A stretch of DNA of 13,014 nt from an uncultured Saprospiraceae bacterium. Its GTDB lineage: Bacteria; Bacteroidota; Bacteroidia; Chitinophagales; Saprospiraceae. Below, in pieces: positions 8,401 through 13,014 of the stretch (positions within the stretch are counted from its first letter, which is position 1; every line of letters begins with the position of its first letter). The position numbers and the translations under genes are program-made. Location: positions 1 to 13,014 of the forward strand of contig CALHKJ010000280.1 in assembly GCA_938033975.1 (NCBI GenBank). The letters are read 5' to 3'. The notes under the pieces were generated by a model. It saw only the letters and a list, made by a program, of their open reading frames with translations. It did no database searches and had not been told where the DNA came from.

Positions 8401-9443
8401 CCCGCATACAGGTCAGTAAAAAGATAATTACCATTGCTATCAGTAAATTGATCTTCTAGGAAAAAACCACTTTCGTTAAATAATTGTACACGTACACCTG
8501 CTATTCCACTTTCACCATTGTCTTGCACTCCATTGCTATTTGCATCTTTCCAAACTAAGTTTCCGACAGAGCCAAGTGTGCAATCCATAATCACAAAATC
8601 CATACAGCATCTGTCATGACCTTCAGGTGTAACACAAACTTGGTACGAGCCTTCGATATTATCAATAACATTCAGGTTAAGAATGTGCTGATTTGTTTCA
8701 GAATATATTTGTTCAAAATTTGAAGGGAACTCCCATTGAAAATTTTCTACACCATCAATACGTTCAGTTGAGAATACGATACACTCATGTGCACAAAGAT
8801 TGTGTGGCGGAGTATAAAATACACTCACTGCCACTTGGTCAATAATGGCTCTTACAAATTCATCAGTTTGATTTTCTATTTGAATCACAAAACCAAATTC
8901 TTCTGAATTAACTTCAGAAGCTGACCACTCTTTATCCCATGTGTCAGCATAGTATCCATATTTCCACCACCTGTCATAAGCCAGAGAGTCATTGATCCAC
9001 TCAGTGCCAAGAAGGGAAGGCAGATCTGCTACATTATTTCCGACAGGACCATTTGAGTATAGCTGCAATTGCATCTGACTTATCTGACCTTCACCAATTG
9101 ATTGTCCTTCTATTGCTATTTGTAATCCATTGATGGTTGCAAGATCAGGAACATTAAAATCAAAACCAGAAAATCGAAGTACGTGTGTACGATCGTATCT
9201 TTCTAAGTCAACACTCAAGTACTGATCGTCTGCGACTCGCGCATTTTCTAAATTATTCCAAGAGTTTTTTCCTAAGAAATGATTCATTTCTTGAACAACA
9301 CTTGGATGTCTTTTTGCCTGAACTAAGTCAGGTGAAAAAGGAGCTGTAATATCACAAGATTGGTTTTGAGAATAAATTGTACTTGGGGTAGCGATTATGA
9401 TTAGTAGCATAGCTACTATCAAATTTTTGACAGTGAGACCCAT
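2436..9443 (-). CDS. Giant T9SS-secreted surface protein with 16 SdrD-B-like repeats
   Basis: This protein has 2,335 residues. Its Sec signal peptide covers about residues 1-25 (hydrophobic LIVAMLLIIIATP, cleavage near IYS|QNQ). Residues 30-215 form a unique beta-rich module (WNNLENARVADDQYLSVDL ... NSEEFGFVIQIEN ... IDQVAVSVFYTPP). Residues 216-289 form a Cys-rich Ig/PKD-like module. Sixteen Cna_B/SdrD-B-like modules follow, starting at about 291, 408, 515, 632, 743, 857, 966, 1080, 1191, 1314, 1425, 1558, 1677, 1801, 1923 and 2038. Typical motifs are GDYVWxDxNxNGxQD (acidic, EF-hand-like, probably Ca2+-binding), TDxNGxYxFxNLxPGxY and a DSD/DSEG turn. An Fn3-like segment (about 2151-2245, LTWTDENFEEG...LLRSGDGLNFEMI) precedes a type-A sorting domain (2252-2335, VEVFPNPASEF to INILK). 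It is therefore predicted to be exported by T9SS and displayed as a stalk or adhesin; its ligand is unknown. The ATG start has an A-rich leader and no Shine-Dalgarno. The frame is intact. Confidence 0.93.
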   Translation of the reverse strand: MGLTVKNLIVAMLLIIIATPSTIYSQNQSCDITAPFSPDLVQAKRHPSVVQEMNHFLGKNSWNNLENARVADDQYLSVDLERYDRTHVLRFSGFDFNVPDLATINGLQIAIEGQSIGEGQISQMQLQLYSNGPVGNNVADLPSLLGTEWINDSLAYDRWWKYGYYADTWDKEWSASEVNSEEFGFVIQIENQTDEFVRAIIDQVAVSVFYTPPHNLCAHECIVFSTERIDGVENFQWEFPSNFEQIYSETNQHILNLNVIDNIEGSYQVCVTPEGHDRCCMDFVIMDCTLGSVGNLVWKDANSNGVQDNGESGIAGVRVQLFNESGFFLEDQFTDSNGNYLFTDLYAGNYKIKTSEPTDDCEVSTSPNPDENTNSDYDLAYGPMCSDFFSIDPGQHRDDIDFGWSFKFGSIAGCVFRDRNGDSSITDDPGIPNVMVTLHQCDGTVVTSTITNADGRYTFENLPVGQYFVSTPETAGMIAAIGGDSAFGEGTYNSSCVEVVPNESQEIKLGYIPLGQLGNYVFFDENENGIHENLDWPIAGLQLFLFDNANQQVATTITGVDGLYLFDNLPAGQYCVVANYPSVTYLPTVLNPNDDPSMDSNGTDIGNLQVKSEIINLFDGESNLTIDFGFIKRTASITGTYFSDSEGDGSFAGNAGIHGATVGFYNCDGAIIATRTTDESGQFTFTGFVGQNYHLVFSPIGGMMTSTLGESQIDNIITEGATACFVVQDESTITINGGSIPFSRIGDRVWEDVNRNGIYDNNEPGMENVELRLIDTDDQLLATTITNSEGIYIFDNVLPGNCYIEVKAIPEYEITESNIGSDESLDSDGIMINGVISSEVFSLINGTENMDVDFGFRRTGGSINGRLWSDGNGDNIYGNESGIANRTIRVKTCQGTEITSTITNSEGIFSFSPIVAGEYYLEVENVDGEVFAIGSDSDLKEDGTTNCFTVTNGASLETLLGVIPTSDIGDYIWLDQNRNGIQDVDETGMPSVYINLMSESGEEIGTTWTNQSGIYSFENIPASNYYLQVETPMGYNLTQSNIGDFDTDSEGAVTGNFIQSSMFALRDGVDQFDHDFGFFQSTSSLNGSVWSDANGDLLNNDQNGLEGISVTLYSCDLVLLNSTLTNSDGSFGFENLLEGDFFVVVNNQADFEILSAGDSDVNNVIMAGATSCVTVSPSNSNNISIGYIPLASIGDYVWLDENENGLQDVDENGIAEVVVGLIDNSGELIDNTITDTNGFYQFDNLIPGEYRITINLSNEDYSSTLIGAGNNTQDSEGTLMNNVLTSDVITLFNGVDQLDHDFGFIEIEGIDPEPEFGVINGTFVRDRNGDGILTDDPGIAGAIISLKTCAGEEVTTATTDQQGAFSFTNLEAGNYYIVFPTEDNFVLLNTGESQINNLIEQGSSDCITVVANTSMQITGGAVPLNSIGDYVWNDTNEDGIQDDDEQGFENILISLFDENDNFIAEGLSDTNGAYQFNNLMPGNYYIIVSVDTFEISPSQAVANEEIDSDLLLIDGIAVAGPIILTDGISLSNLDFGLYIEEVDNGGGNNTGGGSDENVVAGIVYEDVNGNGILDSDDNRRNGVSVSLVFSTGAVLDNTTSMSTDLEEGYYEFSGFPNGDYTLVFDLESTSTATGINVGTNTEIDSDIVLENEVFQTETLSFEDGTEITGVNAGYYYPVSIGDYVWFDFNGNGLQDDDEPGANDYIVRLFDETGQQLLMTTTGINPLTDENGFYLFNNLKPGNYYVGLNLNFGTSVTIENAGDDNLDSDVDNSNGAGTTATISLTSGEQRGNVDIGLQSSPGSIGNLLWIDNNGNGVQDNGEPGVNDATVNLYDDQMNFVRSTITTDDSDGEPGYYLFDNVPIGDYFVVFDLPEGYLATAAFRGGNTSNDSDVTNLIQDGSSNIFSIGSGVFSDDIDCGIYQPAFVGNYIWNDIDLDGTQEFGEFGVEDVEVAIFREGEGEIDRTTTNNNGMYMFEDLRPGNYFIFVEKPDGFQFTQVYSGNDDTIDSNIDMTGTSEVFALDQEDVITSIDVGLIPARATIGGRTWEDDGNGLQDFVEESITGVTVHLLDANMEILETTTTNVLGRYAFTNLSTADHFIQFEAPAGFIFTVKDQSFNDNEDSDAEDNGLTDAIAVTSVTSMLNVDAGFVFVGFTTQLVEDIQLSGFHENGISRLTWTDENFEEGDKYALLRSGDGLNFEMISMNRFDKAYDMTYNEDTNKLVESNYSYKVVKYIGANAIAVSNIWNDDRVSKFQVEVFPNPASEFIEIEFDQYEEGEVKIQIMDIYGNKLQTETFKNLTAGNVNLEVQLDQLANGIYILQVDMGRKMESRFINILK
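2994..4772 (-). repeat. Second SdrD-B-like repeat block (modules 12-16, A-type only)
   Basis: This is the coding repeat for residues 1558-2150, five tandem modules of about 112-124 residues starting at 1558, 1677, 1801, 1923 and 2038. All are A-like and none has the B-type Cys pair. Modules 12-14 carry a few extra acidic residues before the GYYxF/GFYLF strand (STDLEEGYYEF, NPLTDENGFYLF, DDSDGEPGYYLF). The last module has a shortened acidic loop (WEDDGNGLQD). A Gly/Asn linker at 4773-4817 separates this block from the first. Confidence 0.8.
4833..8573 (-). repeat. Alternating A/B SdrD-like super-repeat (modules 1-11)
   Basis: This is the coding repeat for residues 291-1537. Modules 1, 3, 5, 7, 9 and 11 are A-type: GDYVWxDxNxNGxQD, then the DSD/DSEG turn, ending in DxDFGF. 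Modules 2, 4, 6, 8 and 10 are B-type: short GxIxGxxxxDxNGD opening, LxxCxG, a second Cys in a TxCxTV-like strand, ending in Gx(I/V)P. The A-to-A period is 224, 228, 223, 225 and 234 residues. The copies are clearly diverged at protein and DNA level, so the expansion is old rather than a fresh tandem duplication. Confidence 0.85.
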
Positions 9444-9493
9444 ATTGTAGTTTTAGTTAAATTTTACCGCATTTTACTGCAGCTGAGTTCCTA

Positions 9494-9501
9494 CAAATAT
9501 A
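9494..9501 (-). promoter_or_regulatory. Candidate -7 promoter element for the giant gene
   Basis: The - strand reads TATATTTG, a full match to the Bacteroidota -7 consensus TAnnTTTG, 50 bp upstream of the giant gene's ATG. This would give a 5' leader of roughly 40-45 nt. No good TTTG -33 element is visible at the usual spacing; that position is occupied by the AT-rich palindrome. Confidence 0.4.
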
Positions 9502-9505
9502 TGAT

Positions 9506-9529
9506 AAATATCTATATATATAGATATTT
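9506..9529. promoter_or_regulatory. 24-bp perfect AT-only palindrome, possible operator
   Basis: The two halves AAATATCTATAT and ATATAGATATTT form a perfect 24-bp dyad, AT-only apart from one C and one G at the symmetric positions. It starts 4 bp upstream of the candidate -7 element and would cover the -33/spacer region of the giant gene's promoter. A binding site for a dimeric regulator is a reasonable inference; no regulator is encoded in the window. AT-rich DNA makes short palindromes common, but 24 perfect bases is longer than usual. Confidence 0.4.
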
Positions 9530-9621
9530 GTAATGTGTTTTTATATGTCTTATACAATAATAAAAAGTAGAATATTGAAAACCATTTATAAAAGGAGTCA
9601 ATCTATAAGTGAAAAACTTAC

Positions 9622-9676
9622 AAGCTTGATTTGAACGACCTGAGTCAATTGCTACCATTGAATTATTTGCGGAAGC
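9622..9676 (-). pseudogene. Possible decayed tRNA remnant
   Basis: On the - strand, AATTCAATGGTAG resembles a tRNA D-arm (A box, close to AGCTCAATGGTAG). GTTCAAATC matches the T-arm B box core. CAATTGACTCA between them resembles the 5' half of an elongator tRNA-Met anticodon arm. GCTT and AAGC at the ends could pair. The element is about 55 nt, some 18 nt short of a tRNA, and lacks the anticodon loop and 3' anticodon stem, so it cannot be functional. The resemblance could be chance. Confidence 0.3.
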
Positions 9677-9722
9677 GAGCTAGAAAAACTATGCTTGAAT
9701 TGCACATTAGTTGAGAAAGTAT

Positions 9723-10499
9723 TTAGGTGGTAAGAGTATGAAGAAGAAGTACAAATGGTAGCACAAAAATGAAGGCATCGAAACGATCATAGAAACCTCC
9801 ATGTCCTGGTAATAAATTGCCTGAATCTTTTATTGAATGCAGTCGTTTAACATGACTCGCAACCAGATCACCAAATGCTCCAAGTATCCAAATTATTAAT
9901 CCAAAGAAAAGCCAAAATTGAAAAGTGCTAAATTGAGTAAGGCTAAAAATTACGTAAGAAAATAGCATGACACACATGCCCGCACCGTAAAAACCTTCCC
10001 ATGTTTTTTTAGGAGAAATACTTGGAAAAAATTTTCTTTTGCCAATTTGTGAACCAACAAAATATGCACTACTGTCACTTACCCAGATCAAAATCATAAT
10101 ACCTATAAACAAGTAATATAAACTTGAGTGCAACTCTTGAAAGTAGGCAACCACAAAAGGTGAAACAATATAAAGGGCAGCTAGTATTGACTTGAACTTC
10201 TCATGCTTAATTTTAGGAGCATTCAAGTATAAATTTCCAATCAATACAAAATTTAAAATGCAGATTGGAATCAATATAAAAGCTGGATGTACAGAATTTG
10301 CGCAAAGCAAAAAAACAGTTGTAACTAACATGAAAAAAAGAAGCCAATCTATAAGTTTGAATTTAGTCATTTGGCTATACTCAATCAAAGAAAGTATTGG
10401 GATTAAAGCAAGTAGAATAAGTCTACCTACATTGTGAAATAACAGCAAGGCTAAAACTACTGCTCCAAAAATGATCCCAGTTATTACTCTTTGTTTCAA
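9723..10499 (-). CDS. cdsA: Phosphatidate cytidylyltransferase (CDP-diglyceride synthase)
   Basis: This inner-membrane enzyme condenses phosphatidic acid with CTP to give CDP-diacylglycerol and pyrophosphate, the branch point for phosphatidylethanolamine and acidic phospholipids. The 258-residue length is normal. Multiple hydrophobic segments precede SDSSAYFVGSQIGKR (141-155) and ISPKKTWEG (161-169). The C-terminal CDS family signature is complete at 215-241 (SHVKRLHSIKD, then GHGGFYDRFD, including the Mg2+-binding Asp residues). The start is a TTG at 10497-10499. An in-frame stop lies three codons upstream with no other start between, and the N-terminus LKQRVITGIIFG (initiator as Met) fits the family. 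It is divergent from pdxJ with a 46-bp gap, and no other phospholipid genes are visible beside it. Confidence 0.96.
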   Translation of the reverse strand: MKQRVITGIIFGAVVLALLLFHNVGRLILLALIPILSLIEYSQMTKFKLIDWLLFFMLVTTVFLLCANSVHPAFILIPICILNFVLIGNLYLNAPKIKHEKFKSILAALYIVSPFVVAYFQELHSSLYYLFIGIMILIWVSDSSAYFVGSQIGKRKFFPSISPKKTWEGFYGAGMCVMLFSYVIFSLTQFSTFQFWLFFGLIIWILGAFGDLVASHVKRLHSIKDSGNLLPGHGGFYDRFDAFIFVLPFVLLLHTLTT

Positions 10500-10506
10500 G
10501 ACTGTT

Positions 10507-10514
10507 TAGTTTTG
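10507..10514 (+). promoter_or_regulatory. Candidate -7 promoter element for pdxJ
   Basis: TAGTTTTG matches TAnnTTTG, 31 bp before the pdxJ ATG, giving a predicted leader of about 25 nt. It lies inside the left arm of a 9-bp inverted repeat (TTTAGTTTT at 10505-10513, AAAACTAAA at 10535-10543). The right arm gives a one-mismatch version, TAGTTTTC (10541-10534), on the - strand for cdsA. Confidence 0.4.
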
Positions 10515-10545
10515 TAAATGTTTTCAAACCAAAGAAAACTAAATT

Positions 10546-11271
10546 ATGACCAAACTGAGTGTGAATATCAATAAAGTTGCTTTGATCCGGAATTCAAGAG
10601 GGGAGAACTTGCCAAATTTAAAACAAGTAGCAATCGATTGTGAAAGTTTTGGCGCTGACGGCATAACAGTGCATCCTCGACCAGATGAAAGGCATGTGAG
10701 ATATGATGATATTCCAATACTTAAGGAAGTCGTTAAGACAGAATTTAACATTGAAGGCTATCCCAATGATAGATTTATAGAAATGGTCTTGGAAAATAAG
10801 CCACACCAAGTAACACTTGTTCCAGATCCTCCGGGAGTGCTTACCTCTTCTCAAGGATGGAATATCAAAGAAAACAAGAGTTTTCTATTGGAGGTCATTG
10901 AATCTTTCCAAGATGCAGGAATCAGGGTATCAATTTTCATGAATCCAGATTTAGAACAAATATCACTGGCTCCAGAGGTGAAAACAGACAGAATTGAGCT
11001 TTATACTGGCGATTTTGCCCGAAATTATGCGAAAAACAAGGAAAAAGCTGTTGAAAAGCACATTGAATCATCAAAATTGGCTCAAAACCTAAAAATAGGT
11101 TTAAACGCCGGCCACGACCTAAATTTGGAGAACTTAAGATTTTACAATGAACAAGTTGTTGATTTACAGGAAGTTAGCATAGGTCATGCCTTGATTTCAG
11201 ATGCTTTATACTATGGGCTAAGCAATACAATTGGCATGTATAAGAGACTCTTAACACCAATTAGAAGCTAA
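10546..11271 (+). CDS. pdxJ: Pyridoxine 5'-phosphate synthase
   Basis: This cytosolic TIM-barrel enzyme condenses 1-deoxy-D-xylulose 5-phosphate with 3-amino-2-oxopropyl phosphate to give pyridoxine 5'-phosphate, the last ring-forming step of DXP-dependent vitamin B6 synthesis. The 241-residue length is typical. Visible family motifs are LSVNINKVALIRNSRG (4-19), DGITVHPRPDERH (38-50; His43, Arg45, His50), NIEGYP (Glu70), LVPDPPGVLTSSQGW, RVSIFMNPD, IELYTGDF (Glu151), LNAGHDLNLENL (His190) and EVSIGHALISDALYYGL. By alignment with E. coli PdxJ, the catalytic His43, Glu70, Glu151 and His190 are all present. The ATG has an A-rich leader without Shine-Dalgarno. The gene appears monocistronic: a 238-bp gap follows before the susC-like gene. 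Confidence 0.97.
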   Translation: MTKLSVNINKVALIRNSRGENLPNLKQVAIDCESFGADGITVHPRPDERHVRYDDIPILKEVVKTEFNIEGYPNDRFIEMVLENKPHQVTLVPDPPGVLTSSQGWNIKENKSFLLEVIESFQDAGIRVSIFMNPDLEQISLAPEVKTDRIELYTGDFARNYAKNKEKAVEKHIESSKLAQNLKIGLNAGHDLNLENLRFYNEQVVDLQEVSIGHALISDALYYGLSNTIGMYKRLLTPIRS

Positions 11272-11509
11272 AAATCTCCTCATCTTCCCAACCATTAGGC
11301 TCTGCTTTGTGGTCTACTAAGTAGTAATCATTATGAAAATGTTATGAAAAGACATTTCTATTTAAGAAAATTTAAACATTTTGGTTAAATTTAACCTTGT
11401 AGAAAAACGAACAACTATACGAAATCATTAGCTAATCCCATGGCTATCAATTATTTAAACTAGAATACAAAATTTTATACTTATCACTTACATAACTAAA
11501 AAACGTAGT
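11272..11509. promoter_or_regulatory. Leader region of the SusC-like gene
   Basis: This 238-bp AT-rich gap presumably holds the receptor promoter. Visible structure is an 8-bp inverted repeat AAATTTAA/TTAAATTT (11368-11375, 11385-11392, 9-nt spacer), a direct repeat TTATGAAAA at 11331 and 11342, and TAACCTTG (11392-11399), one mismatch from TAnnTTTG. None is decisive. I see no strong terminator for pdxJ and no riboswitch I recognise. Confidence 0.35.
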
Positions 11510-13014
11510 ATGAAGAAACTAGCATTTCTTTTATCCATTATGTTCCTTTTTGCTGGGACTATGATGGCACAGACAACAGTTAATGGTACCATTACGGATG
11601 ATTCCGGTGAGCCATTGATTGGAGCAAGTGTATTGGCCAAAGGAACAACCGTTGGAACAATCACTGACATTGATGGAAATTATTCCATCACACTTCCTGA
11701 CGGAGTTAACACATTGGTTGTTAGCTATGTAGGTTATAATGACCGTGAAGTCGTTGTAACTACCCCAGGATTATTAAACATCAATTTATCTTCTAATTCA
11801 GAGTTATTAGATGAGATTGTTGTAACGGCATCTGGTCTTGAAAAGAACAAGAGAGCAATCGGTTATTCCTTGCAAAATGTTGATGCAGGAGAAATTCTCG
11901 ATTCTAAAGAGACCAACATAGTTAATGCCCTTAGTGGAAAAGTTGCCGGAGTACAAGTTACTTCTTCAGCTGGATCACCAGGTGCATCAGCTAGTATTAG
12001 AATTAGAGGTTCTGTTTCAGTAAATAAGAGCAATCAGCCTTTATTTGTTGTAGACGGTGTTCCTATTGATAATGGTTCAGGTGGTGCTGGAAATGGTACT
12101 GCAGGTGTTGACCAATCAAACAGAGCAATTGACCTTAACCCTAATGATATCGAGTCAATGACTGTACTTAAGGGTGCTTCTGCTACAGCTCTATACGGAG
12201 TAAGAGCAGCAAACGGAGCAATTGTAATCACAACGAAAAAAGGAAAATCGGGTAAGCCTGTAGTAAATATTTCTACATCTTATGGAACAGCTGAAGTAAA
12301 CAAACTTTCTGAAAGACAAAGCACATATGCTCAAGGAAGATTTGCTAACGGTGTTGCTCAATATAGAGGTCCTGAAACTGGTGAAGGAGATAGCTGGGGT
12401 CCATTAATTTCTGAATTAGAATACGATGGAGATTCTGACTATTTATTTAGCTCATTAGGAAATTTAGTACCTAAAGGAGAAGGAAATGGTCAACCAGCTC
12501 AAGCTTTTGATCCATATAACTTCTTCGTTACTGGTCAAACAATTGATTTGAATGCATCAGTAGCAGGAGGAACAGACGCTATGAGATACTATATCTCAGG
12601 AGGAAGACTTCAACAAACAGGAGTTGTACCTAATGCTGATTTTCAAAGAACATCATTCAGAGCGACAATTGATACAGACATCACAGATAGACTAGAAGCT
12701 ACAATGTCAGCAAACTATGTTAACTCTGGTGGGTCAAGAATTCAAAGAGGTTCAAACCTACAAGGAGTGATGTTGGGATTAATGAGAAACGCACCAACAT
12801 TTGATATTGGAAATGGTCTTGCTGGTCAAGAAGCAGCTGACAATGTTTCATCATATGTAAATGCAGATGGATCACAAAGATCATATAGACACGGTATCTA
12901 TGACAGTCCTTATTGGACAGTGAATAGAAACCCTGCTAACGATGACGTAAATAGAATCATTGGATATACTGGATTGAAGTATAATTTTACTGATTGGTTA
13001 TTTGCACAATACAA
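11510..13014 (+). CDS. SusC/RagA-family TonB-dependent outer-membrane receptor (3' partial)
   Basis: The first 501 codons are present and the frame runs off the window edge; complete family members are about 1,000 residues. The signal peptide covers residues 1-20 (cleavage at MMA|QTTVNG). A CarboxypepD_reg-like beta domain follows (about 22-95: VNGTITDDSGEPLIGASV, TDIDGNYSI, LVVSYVGY). The TonB box is DEIVVTASG (101-109). The plug domain (about 112-245) has ALSGKVAGVQV, SIRIRGS, PLFVVDGVPID, DIESMTVLKGASATALYG and the family hallmark RAANGAIVITTKKGK (232-246). The first barrel strands follow. The family imports glycans, peptides or other nutrients with TonB energy, normally together with a SusD lipoprotein encoded next; that gene would lie beyond the window. 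The substrate cannot be deduced. The ATG is preceded by an A-rich leader (CTAAAAAACGTAGT). Confidence 0.95.
   Translation, partial: MKKLAFLLSIMFLFAGTMMAQTTVNGTITDDSGEPLIGASVLAKGTTVGTITDIDGNYSITLPDGVNTLVVSYVGYNDREVVVTTPGLLNINLSSNSELLDEIVVTASGLEKNKRAIGYSLQNVDAGEILDSKETNIVNALSGKVAGVQVTSSAGSPGASASIRIRGSVSVNKSNQPLFVVDGVPIDNGSGGAGNGTAGVDQSNRAIDLNPNDIESMTVLKGASATALYGVRAANGAIVITTKKGKSGKPVVNISTSYGTAEVNKLSERQSTYAQGRFANGVAQYRGPETGEGDSWGPLISELEYDGDSDYLFSSLGNLVPKGEGNGQPAQAFDPYNFFVTGQTIDLNASVAGGTDAMRYYISGGRLQQTGVVPNADFQRTSFRATIDTDITDRLEATMSANYVNSGGSRIQRGSNLQGVMLGLMRNAPTFDIGNGLAGQEAADNVSSYVNADGSQRSYRHGIYDSPYWTVNRNPANDDVNRIIGYTGLKYNFTDWLFAQY

Larger units (their letters stand above)
9444..9722. other. Intergenic spacer between the giant gene and cdsA
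   Basis: This 279-bp, very AT-rich spacer separates two genes on the - strand. Its left part carries the presumed promoter and palindrome of the giant gene. Its right part (9622-9676) carries a tRNA-like but incomplete sequence on the - strand. I see no convincing terminator after cdsA and no credible gene. One 29-codon frame on the + strand (9545-9634) has no family resemblance. Confidence 0.6.

Noticed and set aside
2436..9443. Gram-positive LPXTG adhesin (SdrD itself) acquired by transfer
   Set aside because: There is no LPXTG motif or sortase signal. The C-terminus is a T9SS type-A domain, and base composition resembles the neighbours. SdrD-B-like modules are common in Bacteroidota.
9545..9634. 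29-codon ATG frame on the + strand in the spacer upstream of cdsA
   Set aside because: It is short, has no recognisable family and overlaps the tRNA-like remnant. AT-rich spacers produce such frames by chance.
10539..10854. Two overlapping 70-78 codon frames on the - strand within pdxJ
   Set aside because: They are antisense to a fully conserved pdxJ with all catalytic residues, and neither has a coherent protein pattern.
11261..11341. 26-codon stop-free, protein-like stretch on the - strand (ends GWEDEEIFSF) overlapping the pdxJ end
   Set aside because: It has no start codon, is bounded by a stop immediately upstream, and partly overlaps pdxJ. It could be the tail of a lost gene but is too short to support.
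11510..13014. Complete polysaccharide utilisation locus
   Set aside because: Only the first half of a SusC-like receptor is present. No SusD, glycoside hydrolase, or sigma/anti-sigma pair is visible, so calling a locus or substrate would be a guess.

Overview
The window looks like chromosomal DNA of a Bacteroidota bacterium, probably a Saprospiria-like or related marine/environmental lineage (inferred from gene content, not from a phylogeny). The evidence is a SusC/RagA-type TonB-dependent receptor, two proteins ending in type IX secretion system (T9SS) type-A sorting domains, A-rich leaders without Shine-Dalgarno sequences, TAnnTTTG-type -7 promoter elements and low G+C.

Layout from left to right. 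(1) The C-terminal end of a secreted T9SS cargo protein on the + strand meets a two-gene unit on the - strand, with the two stop codons overlapping. (2) That unit is a Wzx/MATE-like polysaccharide flippase followed by stand-alone GTP cyclohydrolase II (ribA), with an 8-bp gene overlap. (3) A 2,335-residue secreted modular protein on the - strand fills about 54% of the window. It has a signal peptide, two unique N-terminal modules, 16 SdrD-B-like beta-sandwich repeats, an Fn3-like segment and a T9SS sorting domain. A clear intrinsic terminator separates it from the flippase. (4) A 279-bp spacer holds its presumed promoter, a 24-bp perfect palindrome and a decayed tRNA-like sequence. (5) cdsA (-) and pdxJ (+) are divergent housekeeping genes sharing a 46-bp intergenic region. 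(6) After a 238-bp leader, a SusC/RagA receptor gene (+) runs off the right edge.

The metabolic genes (riboflavin, pyridoxal phosphate, phospholipid) are ordinary and do not obviously cooperate with their neighbours. The cell-surface theme is stronger: T9SS cargo, polysaccharide flippase and outer-membrane receptor. The most notable feature is the internal architecture of the giant protein. Its first eleven repeats strictly alternate between two subfamilies, A and B, as a roughly 225-residue super-repeat. Every B module carries a conserved pair of cysteines about 55 residues apart. After a Gly/Asn linker the protein switches to five A-type modules only. I see no defence system, mobile element, CRISPR array or rRNA, and no intact tRNA.
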